Assembly: GCF_000613285.1 (NCBI RefSeq)
Contig: NZ_BAIN01000001.1
Span: 111,294-175,293, forward strand
Origin: Acetobacter papayae JCM 25143
GTDB lineage: Bacteria; Pseudomonadota; Alphaproteobacteria; Acetobacterales; Acetobacteraceae
Length of the DNA: 64,000 nucleotides
Reading direction: 5' to 3'
The notes beneath the pieces are model-generated. The model searched no databases, was not told where the DNA came from, and worked only from the letters and a program-made list of their open reading frames with translations. Position numbers and translations under genes: made by a program. This document shows positions 43,606-53,202 of the stretch, piece after piece (position 1 is the stretch's first letter; each line of letters starts with the position of its first letter).

Positions 43606-44442
43606 TCAGTGCGTGTCTTTCTGCCCGACCGCCAGAGAGAGCAGAATACGCTCACGCAGCGCCTGCGGTACCAGTCGTGTGAGCACTTCCAGCACACGGA
43701 AAGGCCACGGGAACACGCACACGGCCTGTTTACGCTCAATGGCACGCGCGCAGAGCCGGGCGGCCTTTTTGGCGGAAACAAGGAAAGGCCGAGGCCCTTC
43801 AAGCCGCTGGCTCATGGGCGTATCCACAAAGCCGGGGGCAATCAGCGTTACGGCAATATTATGCTGCCGCCAGCCCAGCCCCGCAGCCTTTGCAAAGAAT
43901 GCGAGCCCTGCCTTGGAACTGCTATAGGATGCAGCAAAGGGCATTTCGTAAAAGGCAGCGACTGAACCAAAGAATGCGATCCGTCCGCCCCCACGCTCCG
44001 CCATGCCCTGAGCCGCCGCCGTAGCGAGAGCAACCGGTGTGGAATAATTGACCTGAGCCAGTTGCAGAACCTTGTCAGGGCTTTCCGTTGTGCTGCCGGG
44101 GGTTTGAATATCCGAAAGCCCGGCACCGAGAATGACCAGATCCGGTTGGCTTGCAGCATCGTCCTCACGATAGGCGTTCAGCGCGGCCTGCCCATCGCAC
44201 AAATCCACCTGTCTGGTCTGGACGCTGGCTCCCATGCCGCCGCAGAGCGTGGCAAGTTCACCCAGTTTCTGCGCGTTACGCCCCCATAGAATGAGCGTGC
44301 GGCCCGGTGCCGCGTAGAGGCGGGCAAGCTCGGCCCCAATGCCGCCAGAAGCGCCTGTAATCAGGATCGTGCGGGGGGCATAAGGCGCAGTTGTATCGGA
44401 TTTCAATATTTTTTCCTTTCCCATCGAGGCGGAATAAGGCAT
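43606..44442 (-). CDS. Short-chain dehydrogenase/reductase
   Basis: Intact classical SDR of about 278 residues. The cofactor motif TGASGGIGAELARLYA (near residue 30) and the catalytic YSSSKAG with Ser about 13 residues before are present. The C-terminal end (VCVFPWPFRVLEVLTRLVP) is hydrophobic and typical of the sub-branch that acts on long-chain substrates near membranes. ATG 44442 follows AGGGG; ATG 44424 is an alternative. Its divergent neighbour, an acyltransferase-like protein, suggests a shared lipid pathway. Confidence 0.82.
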   Translation of the reverse strand: MPYSASMGKEKILKSDTTAPYAPRTILITGASGGIGAELARLYAAPGRTLILWGRNAQKLGELATLCGGMGASVQTRQVDLCDGQAALNAYREDDAASQPDLVILGAGLSDIQTPGSTTESPDKVLQLAQVNYSTPVALATAAAQGMAERGGGRIAFFGSVAAFYEMPFAASYSSSKAGLAFFAKAAGLGWRQHNIAVTLIAPGFVDTPMSQRLEGPRPFLVSAKKAARLCARAIERKQAVCVFPWPFRVLEVLTRLVPQALRERILLSLAVGQKDTH

Positions 44443-44480
44443 CACCCCTGTGGTTTTTACCCGCAGATGACGGAGTGGCA

Positions 44481-45625
44481 ATGTCTTCCCCGATTCAGAT
44501 CACCGTATCTCCTGTTTCGGGATCTCGTCAGCTTTCGACCTTTATAAAGCTTCCGCGCCGACTTTACGATGGCCTGCCCGGTTATGTGCCGCCGCTCGAC
44601 ATGGAAGAGCGCGACCTGCTCTCTCCGCGCAAGTCGGCATTTTACGACCATGGGTTTGGTTGTTATTTTCTGGCATGGCGCGATGGTGTGCCGGTTGGGC
44701 GTATTTCCGCTCAGGTTGATGCGCTGGTGCTGCGTCAGCCCGGCCCGCGCACCGGCTTTTTTGGCGCACTGGATACGGTTGACCCTGAGTGTGTTGCCCC
44801 ACTGCTTGAGGCGGCGGAAGCATGGCTTAAAACCCGTCAGGTCGAGCGTATTCGCGGACCATGGAGCCTGAACAGCAACGGTCAGTCCGGTATCATGGTG
44901 GAAGGTCAGAACGAAATCCCCATGATCAGCACGCCGTGGCACCCCACCATGCTGGGCGATGCGGTGGAAAAGGCCGGATATGCCCGCGCCATGGATCTGC
45001 TGTCCTACCGGATGGAAACCGGCCCGGCGGCGGAGCAGGCCAACCAGTTGCCGCCGCGCCTGCGTGACCGGATGGGTAATATCCGCATGCGTGGCCTGCG
45101 GATGGACCATATCAACGAAGACGCCGAAATCCTGCGCGATATCTATAACGATGCTTGGTCAGATACATGGGGCAATGTGCCTTTGACCCAGCGCGAGGTA
45201 CAGGGTCTGCTCAAAGCACTCAAACCCATTTTGCGCTCAGAGCAGTATGTGTTGGCCGAAGTGGACGGTGAGCCAGCGGCCATTGCACTCGTTGTGCCGA
45301 ATATGTTCGACGTTGCGGGTGATCTGGGTGGTGCGCCCTCACCGCTGGGCTGGCTGCAACTGGTACCCGCGTTGCCCGTCATGAGTTCACCTCAGCCCGT
45401 GTGGTGCTGCTGGGTGTGCGCAAGAAATATCTTGGCACCGCATTGCGTGCCATGCTGCCCGTTCTGATTATTGATGAGCTGATGCGCCGGGGCCATGCCC
45501 TGCCCTATCGTACCATTGAACTGGGCTGGGTGCTGGAAAGTCATGAAGGCCTGCGCGCCCTGATTGAACGCATTGCGCCGCAGCCTTACAAGCGTCATCG
45601 GATGTATGAAAAGCTGCTGGCCTAG
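44481..45625 (+). CDS. GNAT-fold acyltransferase-like protein, one frameshift
   Basis: About 381 residues after adding one base at about 45362. The start (PRRLYDGLPGYVPPLDMEERDLL), a central GPWSLNSNGQSGIMVEG block and DAVEKAGYARAMDLLSYR are hallmarks of an alphaproteobacterial family long annotated as N-acetyltransferase or dATP pyrophosphohydrolase. As I recall, the bacterial ceramide synthase of Caulobacter belongs to this kind of protein. GGAG lies seven bases before ATG 44481. Function here is not shown; ceramide N-acylation is a hypothesis. Confidence 0.7.
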
Positions 45626-45646
45626 AGGCCCGTTGCTCAAAAATAT

Positions 45647-45671
45647 GGAGCCGCCTGTTAAAGGTGGCTCC
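45647..45671 (-). terminator. Rho-independent terminator of thiL
   Basis: GGAGCC-GCC pairs with GG-TGGCTCC around the thiL stop, and ATATTTTT follows on the minus strand. It separates the convergent acyltransferase-like gene and thiL. Confidence 0.7.
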
Positions 45672-46655
45672 ACCCTCCTCGGCTGAACGCATGGGAGTAC
45701 CTGCGGCATCGACAACCCGCACCCCCGGCTGCTCATGTGTGGGGGCCGTGAATTCACCAATACGTGTCAGGGGAACCGGCCCATGCAGTGTTTGCATGAT
45801 GGTGTGCCCCTGCCCTGCGGGTTCGCGCTCGGCTGGAATGGCCATGAGAATTTCGTAATCATCGCCGCCTGTCAGGCAGGTTTCCAGCCATGCGGGGCCT
45901 GTTGCGCGCGCCGCGTCCGAAAGGGGTACATCAGCCGCCCGGATGGTCACGCATAGATTGTTTTCACGTGCTAGGTGCCCGGCATCCTGCACCAGCCCGT
46001 CAGAAACATCCATTGCGGCGGAGGCTAGCCCATAAAGCGGCAGGCCAATGCGTGGCTGCGGTGTGTGGTAGCGTCGGGCCAGCCAGCCGTCAGGATCGGG
46101 AATAGCGCCCTGCAGCGCTTGCAGGCCAAGAGCCCCATCGCCAATCGTGCCGCTAACCCACAGCCCGTCACCTGCCTGAGCACCACGCCGCTGCACCGCC
46201 TGTCCGGGTATGACAGAGCCGATAATCGTTAAAGAAAGAACGAGTGGCCCGGTGGTTGAAGTCGTGTCTCCCCCCATCAGGGTGAGTCCGAACTGTTCCT
46301 GATCCGCTTTTAGCCCGCGGCTGAATGCTTCAAACCAGTCATCGGTAATATGGGGTGGGCGGGCTAGCGTCAGCAGCCAGCCTTCGGGGCGGGCACCCAT
46401 GGCGGCCAGATCGGACAGGTTGCAGCGCAGCAGCTTGCCACCAATCGTATCCGGAGGGTCCGATGGTAGAAAATGCACGTTTTCAACCATCGCATCAGCC
46501 GCCATAACCAACTCGCGCCCTGATGGCGGCGTGTACAGCGCCGCATCATCGCGCAGGTCAAGGGCGGCGGGTCCGGCAAGGCCTGCAAAGCAGCGCCGGA
46601 TAAAGCTGAACTCTCCCGGAAGGTCAGTCAGGCTGGGTGTCCGCTGCCGTGTCAT
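45658..46655 (-). CDS. thiL: Thiamine-monophosphate kinase, one frameshift at the C-terminus
   Basis: Phosphorylates TMP to the cofactor TPP. Metal and ATP residues sit in LRDDAALY (about 34) and MGGDTTSTTGP (about 128); SDGLVQDAGHLA is near 218. One G lost at about 45673 removes the natural end EEGWSHL-stop and lets the frame run on 60 codons into the convergent gene; I use the corrected stop at 45658 (332 residues). The start overlaps nusB by 32 bases. Confidence 0.9.
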
Positions 46656-47148
46656 GCCCGTCTGCTGCGTTCATCTGCTTGAAGACCGTATCCAGCACCC
46701 CATTGATCAGGCGCGGTTCGTCTCCAGAAAAAAAGCCGTGTGCAACATCCATGTATTCGTTGATCAGCACGGGAGCCGGGGCATCTCCAGCACGGGCTTC
46801 CGCAATGGCGGCCATCAGCAGGGCGCGCAGCACGGGGTCAAGCCGCTCGATGGGCCATGTCGCAGGCAGCGTTTCGCTGATTGTCTGGGTCAGGCTCGTA
46901 AGGGAGGAAACCGTATCGCGGACAATGGTGCTGAACAGGCGTGTATCGGCCTCGGGGATGCAGCCATCCTCGTAGCCTGCTCCGCTCATGGTCGTGCCGA
47001 AACGATGCAGGAGAAACTGCTCGATGACGCTATCCGGACGGTCGCCATTCTGTTCAATCTGGAACAGCGCCTGCACAGCCGCCAGCCGCGCGGCGGTGCG
47101 TGGCCTGCTGGCTGGTGTCAGCCGGGGTTGGTCCTGTAATCCTGTCAT
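46624..47148 (-). CDS. nusB: Transcription antitermination factor NusB
   Basis: Intact 174-residue helical RNA-binding protein needed for rRNA antitermination. Family blocks: ARLAAVQALFQIEQ near residue 20, DPVLRALLMAAIAE near 108, INEYMDVAHGF and INGVLDTVFKQM. Lies between nrdR and thiL, as in many proteobacteria. Confidence 0.93.
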   Translation of the reverse strand: MTGLQDQPRLTPASRPRTAARLAAVQALFQIEQNGDRPDSVIEQFLLHRFGTTMSGAGYEDGCIPEADTRLFSTIVRDTVSSLTSLTQTISETLPATWPIERLDPVLRALLMAAIAEARAGDAPAPVLINEYMDVAHGFFSGDEPRLINGVLDTVFKQMNAADGHDTAADTQPD

Positions 47149-47200
47149 CCGTATCTCCTGCCGCGTGGGTGCGTTTCATGGCGCTTTTATGCAGCAAGGT

Positions 47201-47677
47201 CTAGCTTTTTTCTGCGTCATGCTGCGGATGGGTTTCCATCAGGTTCAGAATTTCAGAGAAATCCCGCGCTTCACGAAAATCCCTGTAAACACTGGCAAAG
47301 CGGACATATCCGACACTGTCCACTTCCTTGAGGGCATCCATGGCCAGTTTGCCGACCTGAGCGGTCGTCACTTCGGTCTCACCGCTGGCTTCAAGCTGGC
47401 GGACAATGCCCGTTACAATCTGTTCGATCTGCTCTTCAGAGACGGGGCGCTTGCGCAGGGCAATATGGATGGAGCGGACAATTTTTTCCCGCTCGAACGG
47501 GGTGCGCCGCCCGTCATGTTTGACAATGACAAGCTCGCGCAGTTGCACGCGTTCAACCGTGCTGAAACGCTGCCCGCAAGACAGGCAGGCCCGTCTGCGC
47601 CGAATGGCCGAGCCTTCCTCGTTGGGGCGGCTGTCCTTGACCTGGCTGTCGTGGTGCCCGCAAAAGGGACAACGCAT
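47201..47677 (-). CDS. nrdR: Transcriptional repressor NrdR
   Basis: Intact 158-residue regulator of ribonucleotide reductase genes. Zinc ribbon CPFC...[10 protein letters not shown] at the N-terminus and an ATP-cone ([17 protein letters not shown] onward). NrdR senses ATP/dATP. It heads a nrdR-nusB-thiL run. The inverted repeat at 47714-47739 lies just upstream. Confidence 0.95.
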   Translation of the reverse strand: MRCPFCGHHDSQVKDSRPNEEGSAIRRRRACLSCGQRFSTVERVQLRELVIVKHDGRRTPFEREKIVRSIHIALRKRPVSEEQIEQIVTGIVRQLEASGETEVTTAQVGKLAMDALKEVDSVGYVRFASVYRDFREARDFSEILNLMETHPQHDAEKS

Positions 47678-47713
47678 GATGATGACACCCTTTCCTTTAG
47701 GCTGGTGCCCAGA

Positions 47714-47739
47714 ACGTTTCCCGTTGTGGCGCGAAACGT
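47714..47739. promoter_or_regulatory. Inverted repeat upstream of nrdR
   Basis: ACGTTTC (47714-47720) and GAAACGT (47733-47739) form a perfect 7-base inverted repeat with a 12-base spacer, 37 bases before the nrdR ATG. It does not match the known NrdR box in an obvious way. Confidence 0.35.
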
Positions 47740-47764
47740 GAGAACCCTATGAGATAAGGCGTTT

Positions 47765-47793
47765 GGCCTGACGCGTCCATAGTCAGTCAGGCC
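47765..47793 (-). terminator. Hairpin directly after recQ
   Basis: GGCCTGAC pairs with GTCAGGCC around a 13-base loop immediately past the recQ stop codon. No T-run. Confidence 0.5.
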
Positions 47794-49689
47794 TTAGTGC
47801 CCATGGGTGGCCAGAACCTCCAGAACAGCATCGCCATAGCGTTCCAGTTTGGAGCGGCCTACGCCTTTTATATCACCCAGCATATCGAGATCGTGCGGTT
47901 TTTCCATTGCGATATCACGCAGTACGGAATCGTGAAAAATGACATAGGGCGGAATTTCCTGCTCCTGTGCCTCTTCCCGCCGCCATTTGCGCAGGGCGTT
48001 GAACAGCTCCTGACTTTCCGGCTCAAGCACTGGGCCATCATTTGCCGCACTACCCGCACGCCGGGAGTTTTGGTCCGCCGTGGGGCGCAGGGGGTCTGCC
48101 CGCAGGTGAATGGCTTCCTCTCCACGCAGGATGGGCCGGGCAACGGGCTGGTTCAGGGTCAGACCACCAAAGCGGCCTTCGGTTTTCAGCGCACCTCTGG
48201 CGATCAACTGGCGTGTAATGCTGCGCCAGTATATTTCACTCTCTTTGTTGCCTATGCCCCAGACCGAGAGCTTGTCATGGCCATGTTTCTGCACGGCCTC
48301 CGTCATGCGCCCGCGCAGAACGCTGATGACATGGAGTGCCCCGAAACATTCGCCTGTCCGGTATACGGCAGAGAGCAGTTTGCGGGCTGCCTCGGTGCCG
48401 TCGAAGGTCAGAACCGGGTGCAGGCAGTTGTCACAATGCCCGCAGGGCTGCTCCAGTTCCTCGCCAAAGCAGTGTAGCAGGGCGCGCGTGCGGCAGCCGG
48501 TTGTTTCTGTCAGCGCGATCATGGCCTCAAGCCTTGCGCTCATGATGCGTTTTTCGGAATCAGGGGCCGCGGACTGATCCAGCCAGTACCGCGCACGGGC
48601 CATGTCCTCTCCCCCGTACAGCAGCACGGTTTCGGAGGGCAGGCCGTCACGCCCGGCCCGGCCAATCTGCTGGTAATAGGCTTCGGGCGAGGCTGGCATA
48701 TCCAGATGGATGACGGACCTTACATCCGGCCGGTCTATACCCATGCCAAAGGCGACGGTGGCGACAATAACCAGCGGCTCACCCGAACGGAAACGCAGCA
48801 GGGCCGCACGCTTTTCCTGCGGGGACAGCCCCGCATGATAGGCAAGGGCCGCCCAACCTTTCTCCTGTAGTGACGCGGCAATACGCTCTGTTCGGGCTCG
48901 GCTGCCGCAATAGACAATGCTGGCCGCATCCCTGTGGCGTTCGAGAACGCTCATGAGCTGCTTGACCTCGGAGCCTTTGGGAAGAGCCGCGATATTCAGG
49001 TTAGGCCTGTGAAAGCTGGAAACCAGAACCTCGGCATGAGGCATATCCAGTGCGGTAAGAATATCCTCGCGCGTCCGCTCATCTGCCGTGGCAGTCAAGG
49101 CTATGCGGGGTACGGCGGGAAAGTGCCGGGGCAGTGCTGTCAGCGCGCGATATTCAGGCCTGAACTCATGGCCCCAGGCGGAAATGCAGTGCGCCTCGTC
49201 AATGGCAATGACAGACAGGGGAATACGGGTCAGCCTGTCCAGCGTGCCTGAAGAGAGCAGGCGCTCGGGCGAAATATAGAGGATATCCAGCCGACCAGTT
49301 GCCATGTCCGCGCGGATCTGTGTCGCCTCATGGGCTTCAAGTTCGGAATGCAGGGCTGCCGCGTTCAGGCCGAGCTGGCGCAGGGCGGCTACCTGATCAT
49401 CCATCAGCGCGATCAGGGGGGAAATTACCAGCCCCATACCGGAGCGACACAGGGCGGGTATCTGGTAGCATACGCTTTTGCCGCCGCCTGTGGGCATGAG
49501 CACTAGCGTATCATGGCCGTGCATGACGCTTTCCACCGCCTGTGTTTGCAGGCTGCGAAAATCATGGAAGCCAAAAACTGCCTGCAGGACTTCCTGTGGC
49601 GTCTTGTCGGTAAACCGATCGCGCCACGGCCCGGCATGGCCGGGCAACTCTTCCGCTATCGTGCCTGAATCGGGGGGGATATCGTCCAA
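47794..49689 (-). CDS. recQ: ATP-dependent DNA helicase RecQ
   Basis: Intact 631-residue 3'-5' helicase. Walker A MPTGGGKSVCYQ near residue 66, DEAHCISAWGHEFRP near 158, motif VI QIGRAGRDG near 350, the zinc-binding CGHCDNC near 420 and an HRDC domain from about 545 to the end. The linker between RQC and HRDC is long. Upstream neighbour cydC ends just ten bases before its start. Confidence 0.95.
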   Translation of the reverse strand: MDDIPPDSGTIAEELPGHAGPWRDRFTDKTPQEVLQAVFGFHDFRSLQTQAVESVMHGHDTLVLMPTGGGKSVCYQIPALCRSGMGLVISPLIALMDDQVAALRQLGLNAAALHSELEAHEATQIRADMATGRLDILYISPERLLSSGTLDRLTRIPLSVIAIDEAHCISAWGHEFRPEYRALTALPRHFPAVPRIALTATADERTREDILTALDMPHAEVLVSSFHRPNLNIAALPKGSEVKQLMSVLERHRDAASIVYCGSRARTERIAASLQEKGWAALAYHAGLSPQEKRAALLRFRSGEPLVIVATVAFGMGIDRPDVRSVIHLDMPASPEAYYQQIGRAGRDGLPSETVLLYGGEDMARARYWLDQSAAPDSEKRIMSARLEAMIALTETTGCRTRALLHCFGEELEQPCGHCDNCLHPVLTFDGTEAARKLLSAVYRTGECFGALHVISVLRGRMTEAVQKHGHDKLSVWGIGNKESEIYWRSITRQLIARGALKTEGRFGGLTLNQPVARPILRGEEAIHLRADPLRPTADQNSRRAGSAANDGPVLEPESQELFNALRKWRREEAQEQEIPPYVIFHDSVLRDIAMEKPHDLDMLGDIKGVGRSKLERYGDAVLEVLATHGH

Positions 49690-49698
49690 AATTGTGGC

Positions 49699-51389
49699 CT
49701 AGGCTACGGCGGCTTTGGCCACGCCACCAGAAAGCCGCCAGATTCTGTCCAGTTTTTCAACGCCGGTCAGCCGGTGGGCAATCAGGATAACGGTACGGCC
49801 GGTCGTGACCGTATTGAGCGTGGACAGGAATTCCTGCTCGGTCTGTGCATCCAGCCCGGTTGCGGGCTCATCAAGCACAAGAATGGGGGCGCGGGTCAGC
49901 AGGGTGCGGGCCAGAGCGATACGCCGCCCCTGCCCGCCAGACAGGCGTAGCCGCCCTCACCTAGCCACGTATCCAGCCCTTCGGGCAGGTTGCGGACTAC
50001 GTCGCAATGGCCGCCTGTTCCAGGGCCTGCCACAAGTCATCCTCTGAAGCTTCCGGCCTACCCAGCAGCAGATTGGCGCGGATGGTATCGTCAAACAGAT
50101 GCGTGGCCTGAGAAAGCCATGCCATGCGTGCGCGCAATGAGTCCGGTTGATCTGGCTGATATCCATACCGCCGAGCGTAATATGTCCCTCCTGCGGGGCT
50201 GCGGCGCGTAGCAGCAGGGCTGCCAGACTGGATTTGCCTGCCCCGGATGGCCCTAGCAGGGCAATGCGGCTGCCAGCCGGGATATCCAGCGTCAGCCCGT
50301 CAAAAATCCATGGCCGGTCATCATTCCAGCGAAAGCGGATGCCTTCAAAGCGGATATCAGTGCCGCTCGGGGCGTTACGCTGCTGTGCGGCAGGCATGGG
50401 CGGAGCGTGGAGGCAACTTCGACAACACGGCGGGCTGCGGCCCCCATGGCGCCAGCCTGCAGGCCCGCGCGTGTGAGAGTGCCAGCACTTTCAAAAGCTG
50501 CCACCGTCAAAAACAGTGCGGCCACACCCCTGAGCGGAGAAATGGGAAAGATCACTCCGGCAATGGCCAGCAGAATAAGGAACGTGGCAAGCTGTGATGC
50601 CAGAAAGGACCCGGCACTGGCCATGGCCATGCGGCGGGCCTGTGTCATCTGGCTTTTAAGCAGGGTGGAATCTGCCGACTGAACATGGGCCAGCATCCGC
50701 CCTTCTGCCCCGAAAGCCCGAATTTCGCGTAGGCCGGATACCAGATCCAGTACCGATATCCGCAGGTGTGCGAGATCATGCGTCAGGCGCGCGGCTCCCG
50801 CGCGACCGCTCCGGGCAACGGCCCAAGGCACCACAAAGGCACAAAAGGCAAATAGCACGCCGATAACCGCCGCAAGAGCCGGGTTGCTGCCCCCGATCAT
50901 GACCACAAGCACAGGGAGTGTCAGGCAGGCGCAGGTGAACGGAATGACAATGCGCAGGTAGAGCCCGTCAAGCGTGCCGATATCGGAAACAAGGCGCGAG
51001 AGCATGTCGCCTGCGCGGCGGAACCCAAGCCCGGCTGCAGCACCACGCGCCAGTGAGCGGAAAAACCACACACGCAGGGCTGCAAGCGCGCGAAACATGG
51101 CGTCATGGGCAAAAAGGCGCTCGGCATAACGGAGGATAACCCGCCCAGCACCTACCCATTTGAGCAGAACCGCCGTGACAATCACCTCTCCCAGCACGCA
51201 TCCGGCTAGGCGTAGGCCTGATGCGCGCATGAGCAGCAGAGCGCATAACAGGCCCATAAGGGCCAGACCACACCCGACCAGCAGGCGGATGGATTGGCCA
51301 CGCCAGAGATGGAAAATGCTCAGAATGGCCTGACGGTCAGAGAGTGGGGCCGCCTTGGTGCGCGGGGCGCTGTTTCTGTCCGCGCTCAT
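49699..51389 (-). CDS. cydC: Cysteine/glutathione exporter subunit CydC, four frameshifts
   Basis: Half of the CydDC exporter needed to assemble cytochrome bd. The membrane domain (residues 1-335) is in one frame. The ATPase part is broken at about 50397, 50137, 50003 and 49951, each repaired by one base; the total then is exactly 564 residues. Walker A is GPSGAGKSS, and after correction the signature LSGGQGRR and LVLDEPATGLDA appear. Four breaks in 450 bases, all in the ATPase, is unusual even for this window. ATG overlaps the cydD stop (ATGA). Confidence 0.85.
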
Positions 51390-53113
51390 ACCTTGACGGC
51401 TCCCTGCCTGTTGATGATTTGACCCTGTTGCAGGTCAATCCGCCTGCCCTTGAACATGTGAGCCACGGCAGAATGTGTCGCCAGAACAACCGTGCGGCCA
51501 ACGGCCAGACGTTGCAGGCTTTCAAAGACATTTTTTTCCGTTGCGGGGTCCAGATGAGCCGTTGGCTCATCCAGCAGCAGAACGGGGGTGTTTTTCAGAT
51601 AGGCTCGGGCAATGGCAATCCGTTGCGCCTGACCGCCGGAAAGACCGAAACCGCCCTCCCCTATGCGGGTTTCAAGCCCGTCTGGCAGGTCTTTGATGAA
51701 TGTATCGACCGAGGCTGCCCGGATCGCGGCACTCAGGGCCTGTTCGTCGGCATCGGGGCGGGCGAACAGGATATTGTCACGAAGGGTTCCGGCAAAAAGA
51801 ACGGGTTTCTGCCCGATCCATGACACCATACGAGACAGCGCATCCGGCACGATGGAGGCCAGCGGTGCGCCGTTCAGCAGCACGCGGCCTTCATCAGGTT
51901 CGATAAAGCCGAGCAGCAGTTCCATAATGGTGGATTTGCCGGAACCGGATGCGCCCGCAAGCACAAGGGTTTCGCCAGCAGGTACGGTAAAGCTGATATG
52001 CTGGAGAGCCGGGCCACGGGCGGGGTCCCATGTAAAGCTGACATTGTCGAACGCCAGCATGACGCCATGGGCCTGAACGGTGCGGGCACCATCGGGCGCG
52101 GGAACCGCCTGTTCTTCAGGCAGATCGAGAATGGCTGAAGCCGCACCCTGTGCATGGGCACGATCCTGATAGGCCAGGGCCATGGCCCGCAAAGGGGCGA
52201 AAAATTCCGGCACGACCAGCAGCGCGAACAAACCAGCTGTGACACTGTGCTCAAACGCTGGGGTAAAATTCTGTGCCTGCATGCTCAGAGCTATCCTGCC
52301 CTCGATGAGCGCAAGCAGGATGAGAGCCGCCACCATGGCGCAGTCAATAGTGGCGGAGGACAGGAATGCAACCCGCAGCACTTTCATGGTGCGCACCCGC
52401 AGTTCCTCGGCGGCCTGTGCGAGCTTGCGGCTTTCATCCTCCGCACGGCCAGCCAGCACAATCGTGGCGATACCGCGCACGCGATCCAGAAAGCGGGACT
52501 GAAGGCGCGTCATGGCCAGAAACTGGTTGCGTGAGGCAACCGCGGCCCCAATGCCAAACAATGCCTGCCCAACCGGCACCACAGCACCACATAGGCCCAG
52601 CACAAGAGCCGCGTGCGGTTGCACAAGCCCTACGGGCACAAGAATAACGAGTGGCGTTACGATCCAGAGTATTGAAGCTGGGATCCAGTGGCCGAAAAAC
52701 CCGTCCAGCGCTTCAATCCGGTCCACGACAGTCATGGCCAGCGCACCGCTGGATGTCCGGCGCAAAAGGGCCGGCCCTCCTGTCAGCACTGAGGCTAGAA
52801 CGGAAGCACGTAGGCGGCGGCGGGCCGTTATGCCCGCGCGGGCCGCACCGATATCCATTCGAATCGTAAGAAGCGCTCTTGTTAGCGCCAGTGCAGGGAA
52901 CAGAACAAACGGCCAGACAGGGAAAGCCCCTGTAGCCGCGCCTGTGCGCCAGCCAGTCAGTGCGTGGCCCAGAATGGTGGCCACACACCAGATTTGGCCA
53001 ATGCCTGTAAGGCTGGAGAGCAGCCCGTAACAGACGACGGGGCGTGCAGCAGCCTTGCCAAGCCGTGTCTGCGCGCGTGTCCAGCCGCGTAATGCTGCTT
53101 TTTCAGTACTCAT
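51386..53113 (-). CDS. cydD: Cysteine/glutathione exporter subunit CydD
   Basis: Intact 575-residue partner of CydC: six-helix membrane domain (about 20-320) and an ATPase with Walker A GASGSGKST (about 381), signature LSGGQAQR (about 487) and Walker B LLLDEPTAHLD (about 508). No cydAB oxidase genes lie within the window; in several relatives they are close to cydDC. Confidence 0.92.
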   Translation of the reverse strand: MSTEKAALRGWTRAQTRLGKAAARPVVCYGLLSSLTGIGQIWCVATILGHALTGWRTGAATGAFPVWPFVLFPALALTRALLTIRMDIGAARAGITARRRLRASVLASVLTGGPALLRRTSSGALAMTVVDRIEALDGFFGHWIPASILWIVTPLVILVPVGLVQPHAALVLGLCGAVVPVGQALFGIGAAVASRNQFLAMTRLQSRFLDRVRGIATIVLAGRAEDESRKLAQAAEELRVRTMKVLRVAFLSSATIDCAMVAALILLALIEGRIALSMQAQNFTPAFEHSVTAGLFALLVVPEFFAPLRAMALAYQDRAHAQGAASAILDLPEEQAVPAPDGARTVQAHGVMLAFDNVSFTWDPARGPALQHISFTVPAGETLVLAGASGSGKSTIMELLLGFIEPDEGRVLLNGAPLASIVPDALSRMVSWIGQKPVLFAGTLRDNILFARPDADEQALSAAIRAASVDTFIKDLPDGLETRIGEGGFGLSGGQAQRIAIARAYLKNTPVLLLDEPTAHLDPATEKNVFESLQRLAVGRTVVLATHSAVAHMFKGRRIDLQQGQIINRQGAVKV

Positions 53114-53202
53114 GGGCCGCCTTTATATCGCCCTCGATATGCCCTCACCAGTCCGTAATGTCAGAAACCGGTGCAAAGGGGGTATGAAAGAGGCGATGGG
53201 GC

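Noticed and set aside
45468..45657. A 60-residue C-terminal extension of ThiL
   Set aside because: It arises from one lost G at about 45673; the corrected frame ends EEGWSHL at 45658, the normal ThiL end, and the extension would run into the convergent gene.
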